A stretch of DNA of 64,000 nucleotides from contig NZ_SMJX01000008.1 in assembly GCF_004348535.1 (NCBI RefSeq), positions 1-64,000 of the forward strand, in the 5' to 3' direction. The position numbers and the translations under genes were made by a program. The notes under the pieces are model-generated. The model did not search any database. It was given only the letters and a program-made list of their open reading frames with translations, and was not told where the DNA came from. This stretch comes from Actinomadura sp. KC216. Lineage in GTDB: Bacteria > Actinomycetota > Actinomycetes > Streptosporangiales > Streptosporangiaceae. Of the stretch, positions 52,810 to 61,091 are shown in pieces. How positions within the stretch are numbered: position 1 is the first letter of the stretch; each line of letters starts with the position of its first letter.

Positions 52810-52844
52810 CGGTGGGGTGCCGTGTCAGGCACGGCGCCCCACCG
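52810..52844 (-). terminator. Hairpin terminator
   Basis: A strong GC stem (CGGTGGGGTGCCGTG with CACGGCGCCCCACCG, one mismatch) just downstream of the DUF932 gene. Confidence 0.7.
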
Positions 52845-52866
52845 AGACCCGGCCCTGGCCGAGGAG

Positions 52867-53958
52867 CTAGGCCGCCAGGAGCGCCGGGTCGTTCTGCACG
52901 GTGGCCAGGGTGTGCAGGGTGGTGTGGTCTAGCTCGTCGACGCCGCCGGTGACGGCGCGGAGCATGTTCCGCTCGGCGCGGACCGCGCCGCGGACGGTCT
53001 GCTCGTGGTGGGTGTAGGTGTTGACGGCTTGGACGACGCCCCAGGCGGTGCCCTTCCAGGGCGCGACCCGGTTGTCGTGGTTCCACAGCCGGGCGAGGGT
53101 GTCGCGCTTGTTCTCGGCCATGGTGCGTGAGCGTCCCGGCTCGTCGGGCATCGGCACGTGGGCGTCCAGGAAGGCGTTCCACTCGGTGTCGCTGACGCTG
53201 GTGCGGCAGAGCGCGGTGACCTCGGCGGCGAAGTCGTCGGCGACCTGGTAGATGATGTTGAGTGCCTCGCGGGCCTCGCCGATGCGCAGCTTGGAGTGTC
53301 GCGAGTGCTTGATCTTGATCTGCTGGCCGGCTTCGCCCAGCCCGGCGGCCATGGTGTTGTCGCACACGATGCTGGTCACGGCCCGTTTGAACGTGGTAGC
53401 CAGCGACCCGTCGAAGGAAGTGGCGCCGAACAGGTGGGGACGGAACTCCACTCCTTCGGGGGTGGTGACGTTGTCGGGGACCTCGACCGACACCCACGCG
53501 ACTGCGCCGTTCTTGAGCAGCCCGGCGGACCCGATCGACAGGTCGTCGTCCAGCAGCGTGGCGATGGTGTTGATCAGCCACTCGTTGTATTCGTGCGGCT
53601 GGTAGGAATCGGTGAAGATCCCCATGGTGTGGCCGGTGTCGGAGCGCTGGATGGCCTTGCGATCCGGGAGCGGGGCCAGCTTGAGCACGCCGGTGTCGGT
53701 GACCGCTTCCACCGTGCCGGGGATCGGGACGTGCCCGTTAGGGGCCCACTCCATCCCCGAGGAGGGGACGTAAATCGGCTGCTCGACCGGTTCCCAGTGG
53801 AACAGCCGACGGCTGACATCGCCGACCGGGATGGCGCCCGAGTAGTGGTTGGGTTCGGCGCCTTGCAGGTCGGCCCGGTAGTGCCAGGCCGTGCCGCGCT
53901 TGTCGGTGAACCCGATCAGCGTGTTCTGGTTCAGCCATTGCAAGGTCTCTTTGGACAT
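52867..53958 (-). CDS. DUF932-domain (plasmid/phage-type) protein
   Basis: 363 residues. It begins MSKETLQWLNQNTLIGFTDK and has the family order: FHWEPVEQPIYV, a long middle with GIFTDSYQPHEYNEWLINTI, TSFDGSLATTFKRAVTSIVC and KHSRHSKLRIGEAREAL. The DUF932/TIGR03299 group is widespread on plasmids and phages; its role is not established. Flanked by hairpins on both sides, so it is probably a single-gene transcript. Confidence 0.85.
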   Translation of the reverse strand: MSKETLQWLNQNTLIGFTDKRGTAWHYRADLQGAEPNHYSGAIPVGDVSRRLFHWEPVEQPIYVPSSGMEWAPNGHVPIPGTVEAVTDTGVLKLAPLPDRKAIQRSDTGHTMGIFTDSYQPHEYNEWLINTIATLLDDDLSIGSAGLLKNGAVAWVSVEVPDNVTTPEGVEFRPHLFGATSFDGSLATTFKRAVTSIVCDNTMAAGLGEAGQQIKIKHSRHSKLRIGEAREALNIIYQVADDFAAEVTALCRTSVSDTEWNAFLDAHVPMPDEPGRSRTMAENKRDTLARLWNHDNRVAPWKGTAWGVVQAVNTYTHHEQTVRGAVRAERNMLRAVTGGVDELDHTTLHTLATVQNDPALLAA

Positions 53959-54075
53959 GCGGGACTCTCCCCTTTCTGCGGGAACGGCCCGGGGCGCCGC
54001 TGACCCAGCGTGGGCAGGGGCGGTCGGGCTGCGTGGGCGGCCCGTGTGCGGGCAGCGACGCCCCGGGGAACAAGC

Positions 54076-54104
54076 ACGCCCCGAGGACCCAGCCCTCGGG
54101 GCGT
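54076..54104 (-). terminator. Hairpin terminator
   Basis: ACGCCCCGAGG pairs with CCTCGGGGCGT, loop ACCCAGC; it lies between the 54172 stop and the DUF932 start. Confidence 0.7.
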
Positions 54105-54171
54105 TAGCAGTCAGCCGGTGCGGCGCAGGACGGGTTGTTCGCGCCGCTGGGCCGCACGTGTGGACGCGCGG

Positions 54172-54960
54172 TCAGGAATGGAACTGCCAGATGCCCGGGT
54201 GGGGCGCGTCCAGCGGGTAGGACGGTGCGTGGTCGCCGTCAGGGCATTTCGGGTCATCGCACAGGTAGGTCCAGGCGTGACCGTCGTCGTTGATCACCGC
54301 GCGGCACCCGTCCCGGGTACACCGTCGCTGCACCGGGTGGAAGACGATCCCGTAGACGAACCCACGCTCGCAGCGCACCAGCAGCGACAGCTCACCATCG
54401 CGGGTGACGTAGGTCCGGGCACCCAAGCCCATCGCGAACAGCCGGGACAGGCCGCGCTGCCAGGACGTGACCGCCTCCCGGTATTCCGGCGAGCCGACGC
54501 CGAAAGCGGCGCCGAGCCGGTCACAGTGCGCGCTGGCGGCGGCGATGACGTCGGTGGCCTCCCGCGCGACGGTTAGCACATGCTCATACGGGCGCTGATC
54601 GACCCGCTCTACCGGTGGGACGGGCGCGTCCGGGTCCTGATAGGTGCACGGCATCACGTCGATCAGCTCCAACGCCAGCAGGGCGCGGGCGGCGAAGGCG
54701 TCGGCCCGGTCCAGCGCCGCGTCGCTGATCGCCTCCCATTGCGTCTGCGGGATGGCGAACTGGCCGGGAATGAGCTGACGGTCGCGGTTGTAGTCGTCCA
54801 GCGACTCGCCCAGTGGCGCCAGCAAGGCGGTGAACACCGCGCGCACCACCGTGGCGACGATCTCCGCTGGGCTACCGGCGGCCTCGATTTGATTCCTGAT
54901 CGCGGTCAGCTCGTCACCGGTCAGGGCCCGCTGTGCGCGATAGGTCGTGGTTGAAGACAT
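54172..54960 (-). CDS. Hypothetical protein with a C-terminal zinc ribbon
   Basis: 262 residues. The first ~200 are helical (LTAIRNQIEAAGSPAEIVAT, EHVLTVAREATDVIAAASAH); the last ~50 have CTRDGCRAVI and CDDPKCPDGDHAP, a likely four-Cys zinc site. The layout suggests a protein that binds nucleic acid through the ribbon (inference). No family recognised. Confidence 0.7.
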   Translation of the reverse strand: MSSTTTYRAQRALTGDELTAIRNQIEAAGSPAEIVATVVRAVFTALLAPLGESLDDYNRDRQLIPGQFAIPQTQWEAISDAALDRADAFAARALLALELIDVMPCTYQDPDAPVPPVERVDQRPYEHVLTVAREATDVIAAASAHCDRLGAAFGVGSPEYREAVTSWQRGLSRLFAMGLGARTYVTRDGELSLLVRCERGFVYGIVFHPVQRRCTRDGCRAVINDDGHAWTYLCDDPKCPDGDHAPSYPLDAPHPGIWQFHS

Positions 54961-55050
54961 TGGCGCTCCCTTTTTCCGAGCTGGACCTAGGACGGTCCAT
55001 GGCTGGTCATTCGCAGAGTTGGCGCGACGGGAGGAGTCGCCTTCCTCCCA

Positions 55051-55527
55051 TCAACGTGACGTCACGTCCCGGGCTGTCCACACCTGGTGAGCGGTCACCG
55101 GCTCTGGTTCGCCCTGGCGGCGAGCGCGCCGGTGGGCAACAAGGAAGGCCAGCAGGCGGGTGGCTTTGGTCTCGGCCTGTTCGCGGACCTCGTCCGGGCA
55201 CCCGGTGACGATGCGGGTAGTGCGGGCCCGCAGGTCGATGTGGATGCGGACATCCACGACGATGGCACCGAGCCCTTGCGGACGGCAGTGCAGCGTGGCC
55301 TTGGCCGTCACGCCCGCGTCGGTGCCAGGGCGAAGCGTGACGTATTCGTTGCGCCAGGCGCGGTAATCAGTGTCGGGACTGACCCGGATCCCGCACGGGC
55401 GCCCATCGCGGTAGAAAGGCCACCAGCCGGGGCCATAATGGACACTGAAGTCGTCCAGAATGTAGTTCCACTCACCAGGCGGTGGGGACTGTCCGTAGGG
55501 GTCAAAGTACGTTTCGGCGCTACTCAT
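55051..55527 (-). CDS. Hypothetical protein
   Basis: 158 residues with an aromatic-rich start (YILDDFSVHYGPGWWPFYRD) and a helical Arg-rich end (LLAFLVAHRRARRQ). No family recognised. Confidence 0.65.
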   Translation of the reverse strand: MSSAETYFDPYGQSPPPGEWNYILDDFSVHYGPGWWPFYRDGRPCGIRVSPDTDYRAWRNEYVTLRPGTDAGVTAKATLHCRPQGLGAIVVDVRIHIDLRARTTRIVTGCPDEVREQAETKATRLLAFLVAHRRARRQGEPEPVTAHQVWTARDVTSR

Positions 55528-55581
55528 GAATGCTTCTCTCGGGGCGGAGCGTTACTGGTCTCTCTTCACCGCATTTCCGAT

Positions 55582-55932
55582 TCACGGCGAGCAAGGGACC
55601 TTGTCGCCGCCGAAGATCCGCACCTGGTATTCCTGGTCTTCATCCAGAACCACGATCGGCAGCTCGGTGACACCGTCGCGCTGAGCGCGGGCGACGCGAT
55701 GCCACCCGTCGATGATCATTGCCGCCCCGTCGGCCTCGCGGAGCCGCACCGCGATGATCGGGCGATCCAGATCCACGGCGGGGATGTGATCCTCGTCAAG
55801 GGCGACCGCGGCGAGCCATCCGAACCACGGCTGCGGGTCGCATCGGTGAACCGGCAGGTCGGCTGCGATCTGCTGGGCCTTGGTGATGTCCCACCGGAAG
55901 GCCAGGAACTGAAACACTTCGCGATCGCTCAT
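55582..55932 (-). CDS. Small ParB/sulfiredoxin-like protein
   Basis: 116 residues. RPIIAVRLREADGAAMIIDG followed by WHRVARAQRDGV and LPIVVLDEDQ resembles the ParB N-terminal/sulfiredoxin fold (substrate-loop DGxHR then LPv.vl). It lacks the DNA-binding helices of true ParB. Related small proteins occur on mobile elements. Confidence 0.6.
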   Translation of the reverse strand: MSDREVFQFLAFRWDITKAQQIAADLPVHRCDPQPWFGWLAAVALDEDHIPAVDLDRPIIAVRLREADGAAMIIDGWHRVARAQRDGVTELPIVVLDEDQEYQVRIFGGDKVPCSP

Positions 55933-56053
55933 CGGTCTCCCTCCGTCTGTCTGCTGGCGATCGATAGCGGCGTCTCCTGGACGCTCGCCAGGCCACGGGT
56001 GCGCCCGGCACCGCGCGGCTATGGTCGAACGAGGTGTCAGTAGGTCTGATCGG

Positions 56054-56572
56054 TCACGGTGTCTGGCCGGTCAGGGTGGTCCAGCGGTGCCCGTCCCAGA
56101 TCTCCCAGCGGGCACCGTCGGGCACGGGCACGTCGGCAAGATGCGCAATCAGGGCAGCGCGCTGGGCATCTGTTGCCGGCGGGTCGACCTCAACCACGTT
56201 GGTCGGGTAGCGGTCCATGACGACCGCGCGGATTAGGGTCCGCCCCAGCCGTGTCGCGGTGGCGATGCGCCGGGCGAGGTCGTACTCATCGACCAGGCAG
56301 TCCAGCACCCCACCGACGTCCACCGGTTCGCCGCCATGTCGGCACTGCGCGGCGAAGTCTTCCATGTCCCGCCACGTGAAAACGTTGCTCGCTCCGGGCT
56401 GGAAGCTCGTCGGACCGCCGCGCCCGTCGTTCTCGGCGACGCCGACGACTCGCTGGCCCACAGCAATTACGGCGGTGAACGAAACGCCATAGGCGTGCAT
56501 GGCTTCACGAAGGCTGACAACATGCAGGTCGGTATGCGGCACGCTAAGGCCGCTGTGCGGTAGTTCGATCAT
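56054..56572 (-). CDS. Hypothetical protein
   Basis: 172 residues, ATG 56572 with CAGGAGGTGACC upstream. The first part (HVVSLREAMHAYGVSFTAVI) suggests an alpha/beta fold; the end (ARWEIWDGHRWTTLTGQ) is Trp-rich. Function unknown. Confidence 0.65.
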   Translation of the reverse strand: MIELPHSGLSVPHTDLHVVSLREAMHAYGVSFTAVIAVGQRVVGVAENDGRGGPTSFQPGASNVFTWRDMEDFAAQCRHGGEPVDVGGVLDCLVDEYDLARRIATATRLGRTLIRAVVMDRYPTNVVEVDPPATDAQRAALIAHLADVPVPDGARWEIWDGHRWTTLTGQTP

Positions 56573-56659
56573 CAACAGGTCACCTCCTGTCCTGGGGTGT
56601 GGTGTCGGCCGCGCCGAGGGCTGTTCAGTCGGCTTCACAAGCCGCCCGGGAGGCTGGGC

Positions 56660-56868
56660 TCACCAGCACCAGCGGTTGATGCCGGGCACGATCGTGGCGA
56701 CGGTGGCGCGGTAGTCGTGGGCCCGGCGTGCGGTCATCGCGTCCTGGAGCCGCCGGGCGGCGACCCCTTCTGCCTCACAAGCGCGCGGCGTTCTCGATCG
56801 GTGACGTATCTCTACGCACAGCCCGATGGCTCCTCGGTGACGTTCAGCGTCACGGTGTACTCGTTCAC
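56660..56868 (-). pseudogene. Small hypothetical protein, frame broken by one indel
   Basis: GTG 56868 (ACGGAG upstream) starts MNEYTVTLNVTEEPSGCA and stops at once. One added base near 56818 continues it as EIRHRSRTPRACEAEGVAAR, then MTARRAHDYRATVATIVPG to a stop at 56660. The corrected protein has 69 residues. Confidence 0.5.
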
Positions 56869-57046
56869 GGACTCCGTCTTTCCTGCGGGCGGCAAGTGCG
56901 TTGCGTAGGGACGGGGGGAGTTGAACCCCACCTTCAGGGCATCCGCCCAGGACCACGTTCCCGACAGCGGCTTTCGCCCCTTCGAGTTCCGTCCCCATGG
57001 GGCGCTCCACCGAGGGAGCGCGCCTGCTCGGCTAAGGAAGTCCGGG

Positions 57047-57667
57047 CTAGATCCACACCTCGACGGTCAGCGGAGCCTGGCAGCACGGGCAGAACAGCCC
57101 GTCGCGGGTCCAACCGTCCTCGTCGATGCGGGTCAGGTCGGTCCAGGTGATGCGGTCGTGTCCGGTGTCCAGCGCGAAGTCGCAGGCGGTGCAGCCGATC
57201 TCGACCTCGGTGGAGTTGACCGTGATGACGTAGGCCGGTTCCTCGCACGTGATCGCGCGCACCTCGACGGCGGCTTTCATGAACCCGCGCTCGCCGGATT
57301 CGATGGTCAGGTACCGGCGGCCGTCGGCGACATCCCACAGGGTGCCGCCGAGGTCTTCGGACAGGTGGTTCTCAAAGTTGCAGGTGCAGAAGGAGTAGTC
57401 GGTGGACACCTCATCGGCGTCGATGCCCAGCGCGGTTGCCAGTGCGTGGTGCAGCACCTTTCGTGAGTCGCGTTCGTGGAGCAGGCTGTACCACCGTTCG
57501 GACTGGTAGTAGGCGTGCTCGTCGACGTAGGAGTCCAGCGCTTCGTTCAGCGCGTCCTCGACCTTGCGGTCGACCGGTCCGATCGCCTCCAGGAACTCGC
57601 CGGTGTCGACCGTGAAGGTCACATCGTCGGTGCGGTGGACGTCGATGCTCACCGCGATCGTGGTCAT
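57047..57667 (-). CDS. Hypothetical protein with a C-terminal zinc ribbon
   Basis: 206 residues. Acidic N-terminal part (IDVHRTDDVTFTVDTGEFLE), then a Tyr-rich helix, CTCNFENHLSEDLGG, and at the end CTACDFALD with CPCCQAPLTVEVW, a clear four-Cys site. Function unknown. Confidence 0.7.
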   Translation of the reverse strand: MTTIAVSIDVHRTDDVTFTVDTGEFLEAIGPVDRKVEDALNEALDSYVDEHAYYQSERWYSLLHERDSRKVLHHALATALGIDADEVSTDYSFCTCNFENHLSEDLGGTLWDVADGRRYLTIESGERGFMKAAVEVRAITCEEPAYVITVNSTEVEIGCTACDFALDTGHDRITWTDLTRIDEDGWTRDGLFCPCCQAPLTVEVWI

Positions 57668-57689
57668 GTAATCCCTCCCGCAGATGGGA

Positions 57690-57729
57690 GGTCCCGCAGG
57701 CCCCGTCCCCCTTCGGGACCTGCGGGACC
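57690..57729 (-). terminator. Hairpin terminator, related to the one at 58274
   Basis: GGTCCCGCAGG pairs with CCTGCGGGACC. It follows the 57840 gene. Confidence 0.7.
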
Positions 57730-57839
57730 GGATCGGAAAAGAGTGGGTTCGCGGGCTCGCGGCAGTAGCGGCCCGGTGTAGATCCCGGACGTTGCGGGCT
57801 CAGGAGCGTCCGCCCGTACGAGCGCACCAACACGGGCGC

Positions 57840-58208
57840 TTACGCGAAGCCGGGTTCGATCAGGTCGCCGTAAAGGCGCGGCTCGTCGTGATCGTCGTAG
57901 TCGAAGGCCGTGATGAATTCGGTGACCGGCTCCGGAACCGCCGCGCTGACCGACCGGTAGCCGTCACCGCTTGGCGCATCGATGTCGACGAACACCTTGT
58001 CGGTGACGGTGACCAGCACCGGGCCGGACGGCACGTGCGCACGGACCCGGGCAAGGACGTAGCGCGCGATGGGGCACGCGCACGGGTCTCCCGGGCGGCC
58101 GGTGACCAGCGCCGTGCGCAGCCTCGCGGCGACCGCTGAGTGAGTGTTTCCCAGCTTGCTCAGCACGTGCGCCAGCCACTGATCAGTGATCGCCTCGTTG
58201 ATAGGCAC
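57840..58208 (-). CDS. Hypothetical protein, tandem paralogue of the 58381 gene
   Basis: 122 residues; GTG 58208 is preferred (AAGGGGG 8 bases upstream). Shared pattern with the next gene: NEAITDQWLAHVLSKLG, then CPIARYVLARVRAHVPSGPV, then GYRSVSAAVPEPVTEFITAFD. The two arose by tandem duplication. No family recognised. Confidence 0.7.
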   Translation of the reverse strand: MPINEAITDQWLAHVLSKLGNTHSAVAARLRTALVTGRPGDPCACPIARYVLARVRAHVPSGPVLVTVTDKVFVDIDAPSGDGYRSVSAAVPEPVTEFITAFDYDDHDEPRLYGDLIEPGFA

Positions 58209-58273
58209 GCAAGAACCCCCTTCGTCCAGGACGGCATGCGCCAAGCCGAGCGTCGGCGCACCGATCGGTCGGG

Positions 58274-58314
58274 GTCCCGCAGGTCCCCACCCCCTCGCCA
58301 GGGACCTGCGGGAC
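58274..58314 (-). terminator. Hairpin terminator, related to the one at 57690
   Basis: GTCCCGCAGGTCCC pairs perfectly with GGGACCTGCGGGAC (14 bp). It follows the 58381 gene. Confidence 0.75.
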
Positions 58315-58380
58315 GATCAGACCGGCTCGTACCGCGCCGCGCGGGCGCATTAGCCGGAACCTCGGGAATAGCTGTCGGCT

Positions 58381-58740
58381 TCAGGCGGCTTCCCGGTCAA
58401 CCAGGTCGAGGTAGTAGCCGCCGTCGAACGCCTGCACGAACCGCTTCACGGCCTCGGGCTGCTCCACGCCGACCTCGCGGTACCCGCCGGTGTCGGATTC
58501 CTCGATCTCCACGACGACTGCACCCTCGTAGACACGGACCCTCACCTGGGCCGACGGCACCCGCTTGCGGGCATGGTCGGCGACGTACCGGGCCAGGGGG
58601 CAGTCATACCGGCTGCCTCGCTGACCAGTGATCTTCGCGTTGCGGAGGGCGGTGTGAATCTGATCGGGGCCGTCACCGAGTCCGGTCAGTAGCTCCGACA
58701 GCCACTGCTCGGTAATCGCGTCGCCGGTGGGTGTGGACAT
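58381..58740 (-). CDS. Hypothetical protein, tandem paralogue of the 57840 gene
   Basis: 119 residues from ATG 58740. DAITEQWLSELLTGLGDGPD, then CPLARYVADHARKRVPSAQV, then GYREVGVEQPEAVKRFVQAF align along the full length of the neighbour. The conserved Cys-Pro-x-Ala-Arg-Tyr block may be the functional core. Confidence 0.7.
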   Translation of the reverse strand: MSTPTGDAITEQWLSELLTGLGDGPDQIHTALRNAKITGQRGSRYDCPLARYVADHARKRVPSAQVRVRVYEGAVVVEIEESDTGGYREVGVEQPEAVKRFVQAFDGGYYLDLVDREAA

Positions 58741-59020
58741 TGTGGATTCCCCCTTCTCGATTGACCGCCCGCACGAGACGCGAGCGGCGACTGCGCGCCT
58801 TGACCTGGTCACGGACCGGACGTACTCATGCCTCCGGCAAATCGGAGACGGTGGGTCTAGACCGAGAACCGGTATTGGCGGACGTGGAGAGGTGAGCGGA
58901 CGGGCACCGTGGCGCTCCGTGGTCGAGGTAATGCCCGAGCCGACAATGGCGGAGGGGAACGGGCGTGCTTCAATTGCCGACTGTTACTCTGTCTCGTGTT
59001 GCTGGGCCAGATGGATTTAG

Positions 59021-59290
59021 CTACGCGGCAATAGCTGAGCAGTCTTCACACTCGTCATCCGGAGGGCAGATCTTCACGGGCTTCGCTCGGGCTGGTTCGC
59101 CAAGAATGTCTTGCACGCGGCGCACGATCTCCACGGCTTGGTCATCCGAGCCGTGCCAATCGCTGAAAGCACCGCCTTCGTGGTTCTCCTTGTGTGAAAT
59201 GCGCCAGCGATCCGCGTCCCACTCCCTGATATCCCGTGCTAGTTCGTTCAGTTGCTCTCGTAGCTGAATCAGCCGCTTGGTCTCGTTCAT
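59021..59290 (-). CDS. Small hypothetical protein
   Basis: 89 residues. N-terminal coiled-coil-like helix (RLIQLREQLNELARDIREWD), C-terminal KICPPDDECEDCSAIAA with three Cys. Function unknown. Confidence 0.6.
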   Translation of the reverse strand: MNETKRLIQLREQLNELARDIREWDADRWRISHKENHEGGAFSDWHGSDDQAVEIVRRVQDILGEPARAKPVKICPPDDECEDCSAIAA

Positions 59291-59346
59291 TTGCTATCGG
59301 GAACCTTATGGGTTGGTCTCCTTCGGGAACGAGAAATCGCTCCCAA

Positions 59347-59382
59347 GTCCCGCGCTTCCTTCAATGGAAGGGTGCGCGGGAC
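59347..59382 (-). terminator. Hairpin terminator
   Basis: GTCCCGCGC ... GCGCGGGAC with an inner CCTTC/GGAAGG pairing, downstream of the 59419 gene. Confidence 0.65.
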
Positions 59383-59418
59383 AGGTGGCGGGAGGCCGGT
59401 GACGGCCACGGTGGGGTG

Positions 59419-59871
59419 TCAGTCGAGCCAGGGACAGGCGTCCCAGGGCACGTAGCGGGTGCCGCAGCACCAGCACCACGGGTCAGGGTCGGTGACCGGC
59501 GTGACGGTGCGGCACCGGTCGTCAGGGCAGTACCGCAAGCAATCATGTTCGTCGCAAACGGCGATCTCGAACGACCGCGACCCGACGATCTCGCACACCT
59601 CGTGGCCGCACCCCAAGCGGTTCAGCGCAATGTAGCCCTTCCCGCTGGCCTCCTGATCTGGAGCCAGGTAGGCGGCGGCGACATCGGCGGCGTGCGCGCC
59701 GTCGGCCGTGTCGTTGCTTTCACCCCAGTCGGCCAGCAGACTCGCCAGCGTCTCCACCGCATCGTCCAGGTCGTTGGTGACGTAGGGATCAGACTCGGGC
59801 AGGCAACCGAGGGATGAGTCGCACACGTGGTAGTGCCGCACGGCCCGTACTGGGCTGATGATCTGGGTCAT
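59419..59871 (-). CDS. Hypothetical protein with cysteine clusters
   Basis: 150 residues; ATG 59871 overlaps the stop of the upstream gene (ATGA). The C-terminal half has CGHEVCEIVG, CDEHDCLRYCPDDRC and WCWCCGTRYVPWDACPW, enough for two zinc sites. Probably a metal-stabilised binding protein; function unknown. Confidence 0.65.
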   Translation of the reverse strand: MTQIISPVRAVRHYHVCDSSLGCLPESDPYVTNDLDDAVETLASLLADWGESNDTADGAHAADVAAAYLAPDQEASGKGYIALNRLGCGHEVCEIVGSRSFEIAVCDEHDCLRYCPDDRCRTVTPVTDPDPWCWCCGTRYVPWDACPWLD

Positions 59872-60212
59872 GCCGCTGCCGCTCCGTCCTCTGCCGGAGC
59901 GGCGGCGCCCAGCCAGGCGCGGCACAGGTTCTGGTGCCGGGTCGTGGTCGCTGAATACGACACCGGCGGGATGACCGTCCGTCCGTCGGCACGCACCCAG
60001 GCGATCGGTGTGGCATAGGAGCGGACGGTGTAGACGATCCCCGGCCCGCGACCGTCACTGTCGTACTGGCGCGCCCACGGCAGCGGCAACCGTCCCGTCG
60101 AGGACGGCGCGTAGGGCGCGGCGCTCATGGCGCCGTGAGTATCGAACGGCTGAAGGCGGGCCAGGGGACCGTCCGGGTCGCCAACGCCATAGCGGATGGA
60201 CACCTTGCCCAT
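59868..60212 (-). CDS. Hypothetical protein
   Basis: 114 residues from ATG 60212 (MGKVSIRYGVGDPDGPLARL). Coupled to the next gene by an ATGA overlap. C-terminal Ala-rich tail. No family recognised. Confidence 0.6.
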   Translation of the reverse strand: MGKVSIRYGVGDPDGPLARLQPFDTHGAMSAAPYAPSSTGRLPLPWARQYDSDGRGPGIVYTVRSYATPIAWVRADGRTVIPPVSYSATTTRHQNLCRAWLGAAAPAEDGAAAA

Positions 60213-60242
60213 CGCGATCACCTCGCAAAACGCAGGGGAGGA

Positions 60243-60276
60243 CTCCCGCCCGGGGGGACGAGGCCCCGGGCGGGAG
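60243..60276 (-). terminator. Hairpin terminator
   Basis: CTCCCGCCCGGGG pairs perfectly with CCCCGGGCGGGAG; it directly follows the 60289 gene. Confidence 0.75.
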
Positions 60277-60288
60277 GCTGGGATGGGG

Positions 60289-60495
60289 TCACTGGACGGG
60301 GCTGTCCGTCCGGCGGTGGCGCAGGTTGATGTAGGTCTCGCGGCCGAACGCGCCAACCGCCAAGGCCAGGTGCAGGGCCACCATGTGCAGGTGCAGGATG
60401 ATCGCCAGTTCGGCCAGCAAGATGGCGACCGGGGCGATCAGGTGAGCGCGGTGGTGGTGGTCGTGGTGGAGGTGAGGGTGAAGCAGGGGCCGCAA
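60289..60495 (-). CDS. His-rich small membrane protein with a TTG start
   Basis: 68 residues. TTG 60495 is supported by AAAGGAGG 8 bases upstream. It starts MRPLLHPHLHHDHHHRAHL, then one or two hydrophobic segments (IAPVAILLAELAIILHLHM, VALHLALAVGAF) and a basic tail. The His-rich N-terminus could bind metal. Small membrane proteins of this kind are often missed; the function is unknown. Confidence 0.6.
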   Translation of the reverse strand: MRPLLHPHLHHDHHHRAHLIAPVAILLAELAIILHLHMVALHLALAVGAFGRETYINLRHRRTDSPVQ

Positions 60496-60794
60496 CGGGA
60501 CCGCCTCCTTTGCGGAACTGAGGGGTTGTTCGCAGGTCGGCGTTCACGCAGGCCGTAGGCCGCGTGATGCGTTGTGCTCGGGAGCCGGTGGCGTGGACTG
60601 GCCGCGTCCACTAGCCGGGAGACTGCGCGCCGCCTCGTAACTCCGCACCTCACACCGCCCGCAGGTACGCGGGTGGTGTGCCGGAAGCCACCTAGAACGG
60701 AGTCAAGTTCGAGACTCGCCGAGCACAGTCGGGACCGAGGGGCCCTGATCTCGGTCCGTAAGCCCGTCCGCCTCTCACCGGGCGGATGAGCCAG
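60496..60794. other. Stretch without a gene
   Basis: Several short inverted repeats (for example CCGCCCGCAGG near 60657) but no supported frame or RNA gene. Confidence 0.4.
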
Positions 60795-60834
60795 CCCCGC
60801 CTGTGGGTGACCGGGCACGATCACCCGGGCGGGG
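60795..60834 (-). terminator. Hairpin terminator
   Basis: CCCCGCC pairs with GGCGGGG, with an inner GGGTGA/TCACCC stem; it follows the 60846 gene. Confidence 0.65.
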
Positions 60835-60845
60835 TGTCTATGGGA

Positions 60846-61025
60846 TCAGTCGACCGGCCGCGCTTCTGCGGGCTGGCCGAGCACACGGTTGATCTTGCGG
60901 GCTTCTCGCTGGGCGCAGCGTTCGCCCCGGTAGATCAGACCATCGTGGACGAGTACACCGGTGGCCGGGTTGCGGGTGTACACCCGCCACGGCGACCGGT
61001 CCTTACCGGCGCGTAGTGCGGACAT
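60846..61025 (-). CDS. Small hypothetical protein
   Basis: 59 residues, ATG 61025 with TGGAGG upstream. Basic: RSPWRVYTRNPATGVLVHDG, then CAQREARKINRVLGQPAEAR. Function unknown. Confidence 0.6.
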   Translation of the reverse strand: MSALRAGKDRSPWRVYTRNPATGVLVHDGLIYRGERCAQREARKINRVLGQPAEARPVD

Positions 61026-61050
61026 GGCGATCCTCCAGTCGGACGGGGCA

Positions 61051-61079
61051 GGGCCGGGAGACACGCGACATCCCGGCCC
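61051..61079 (-). terminator. Hairpin terminator
   Basis: GGGCCGGGA pairs with TCCCGGCCC; it follows the 61092 gene. Confidence 0.65.
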
Positions 61080-61091
61080 CGCAACCTGCGG

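Noticed and set aside
56903-57003. tRNA-like sequence on the minus strand (GGGACGG and CCGTCCC ends, TTCAAC near the 3' side)
   Set aside because: The acceptor-like pairing exists, but I cannot form a D arm or anticodon arm, and the T stem has a mismatch.
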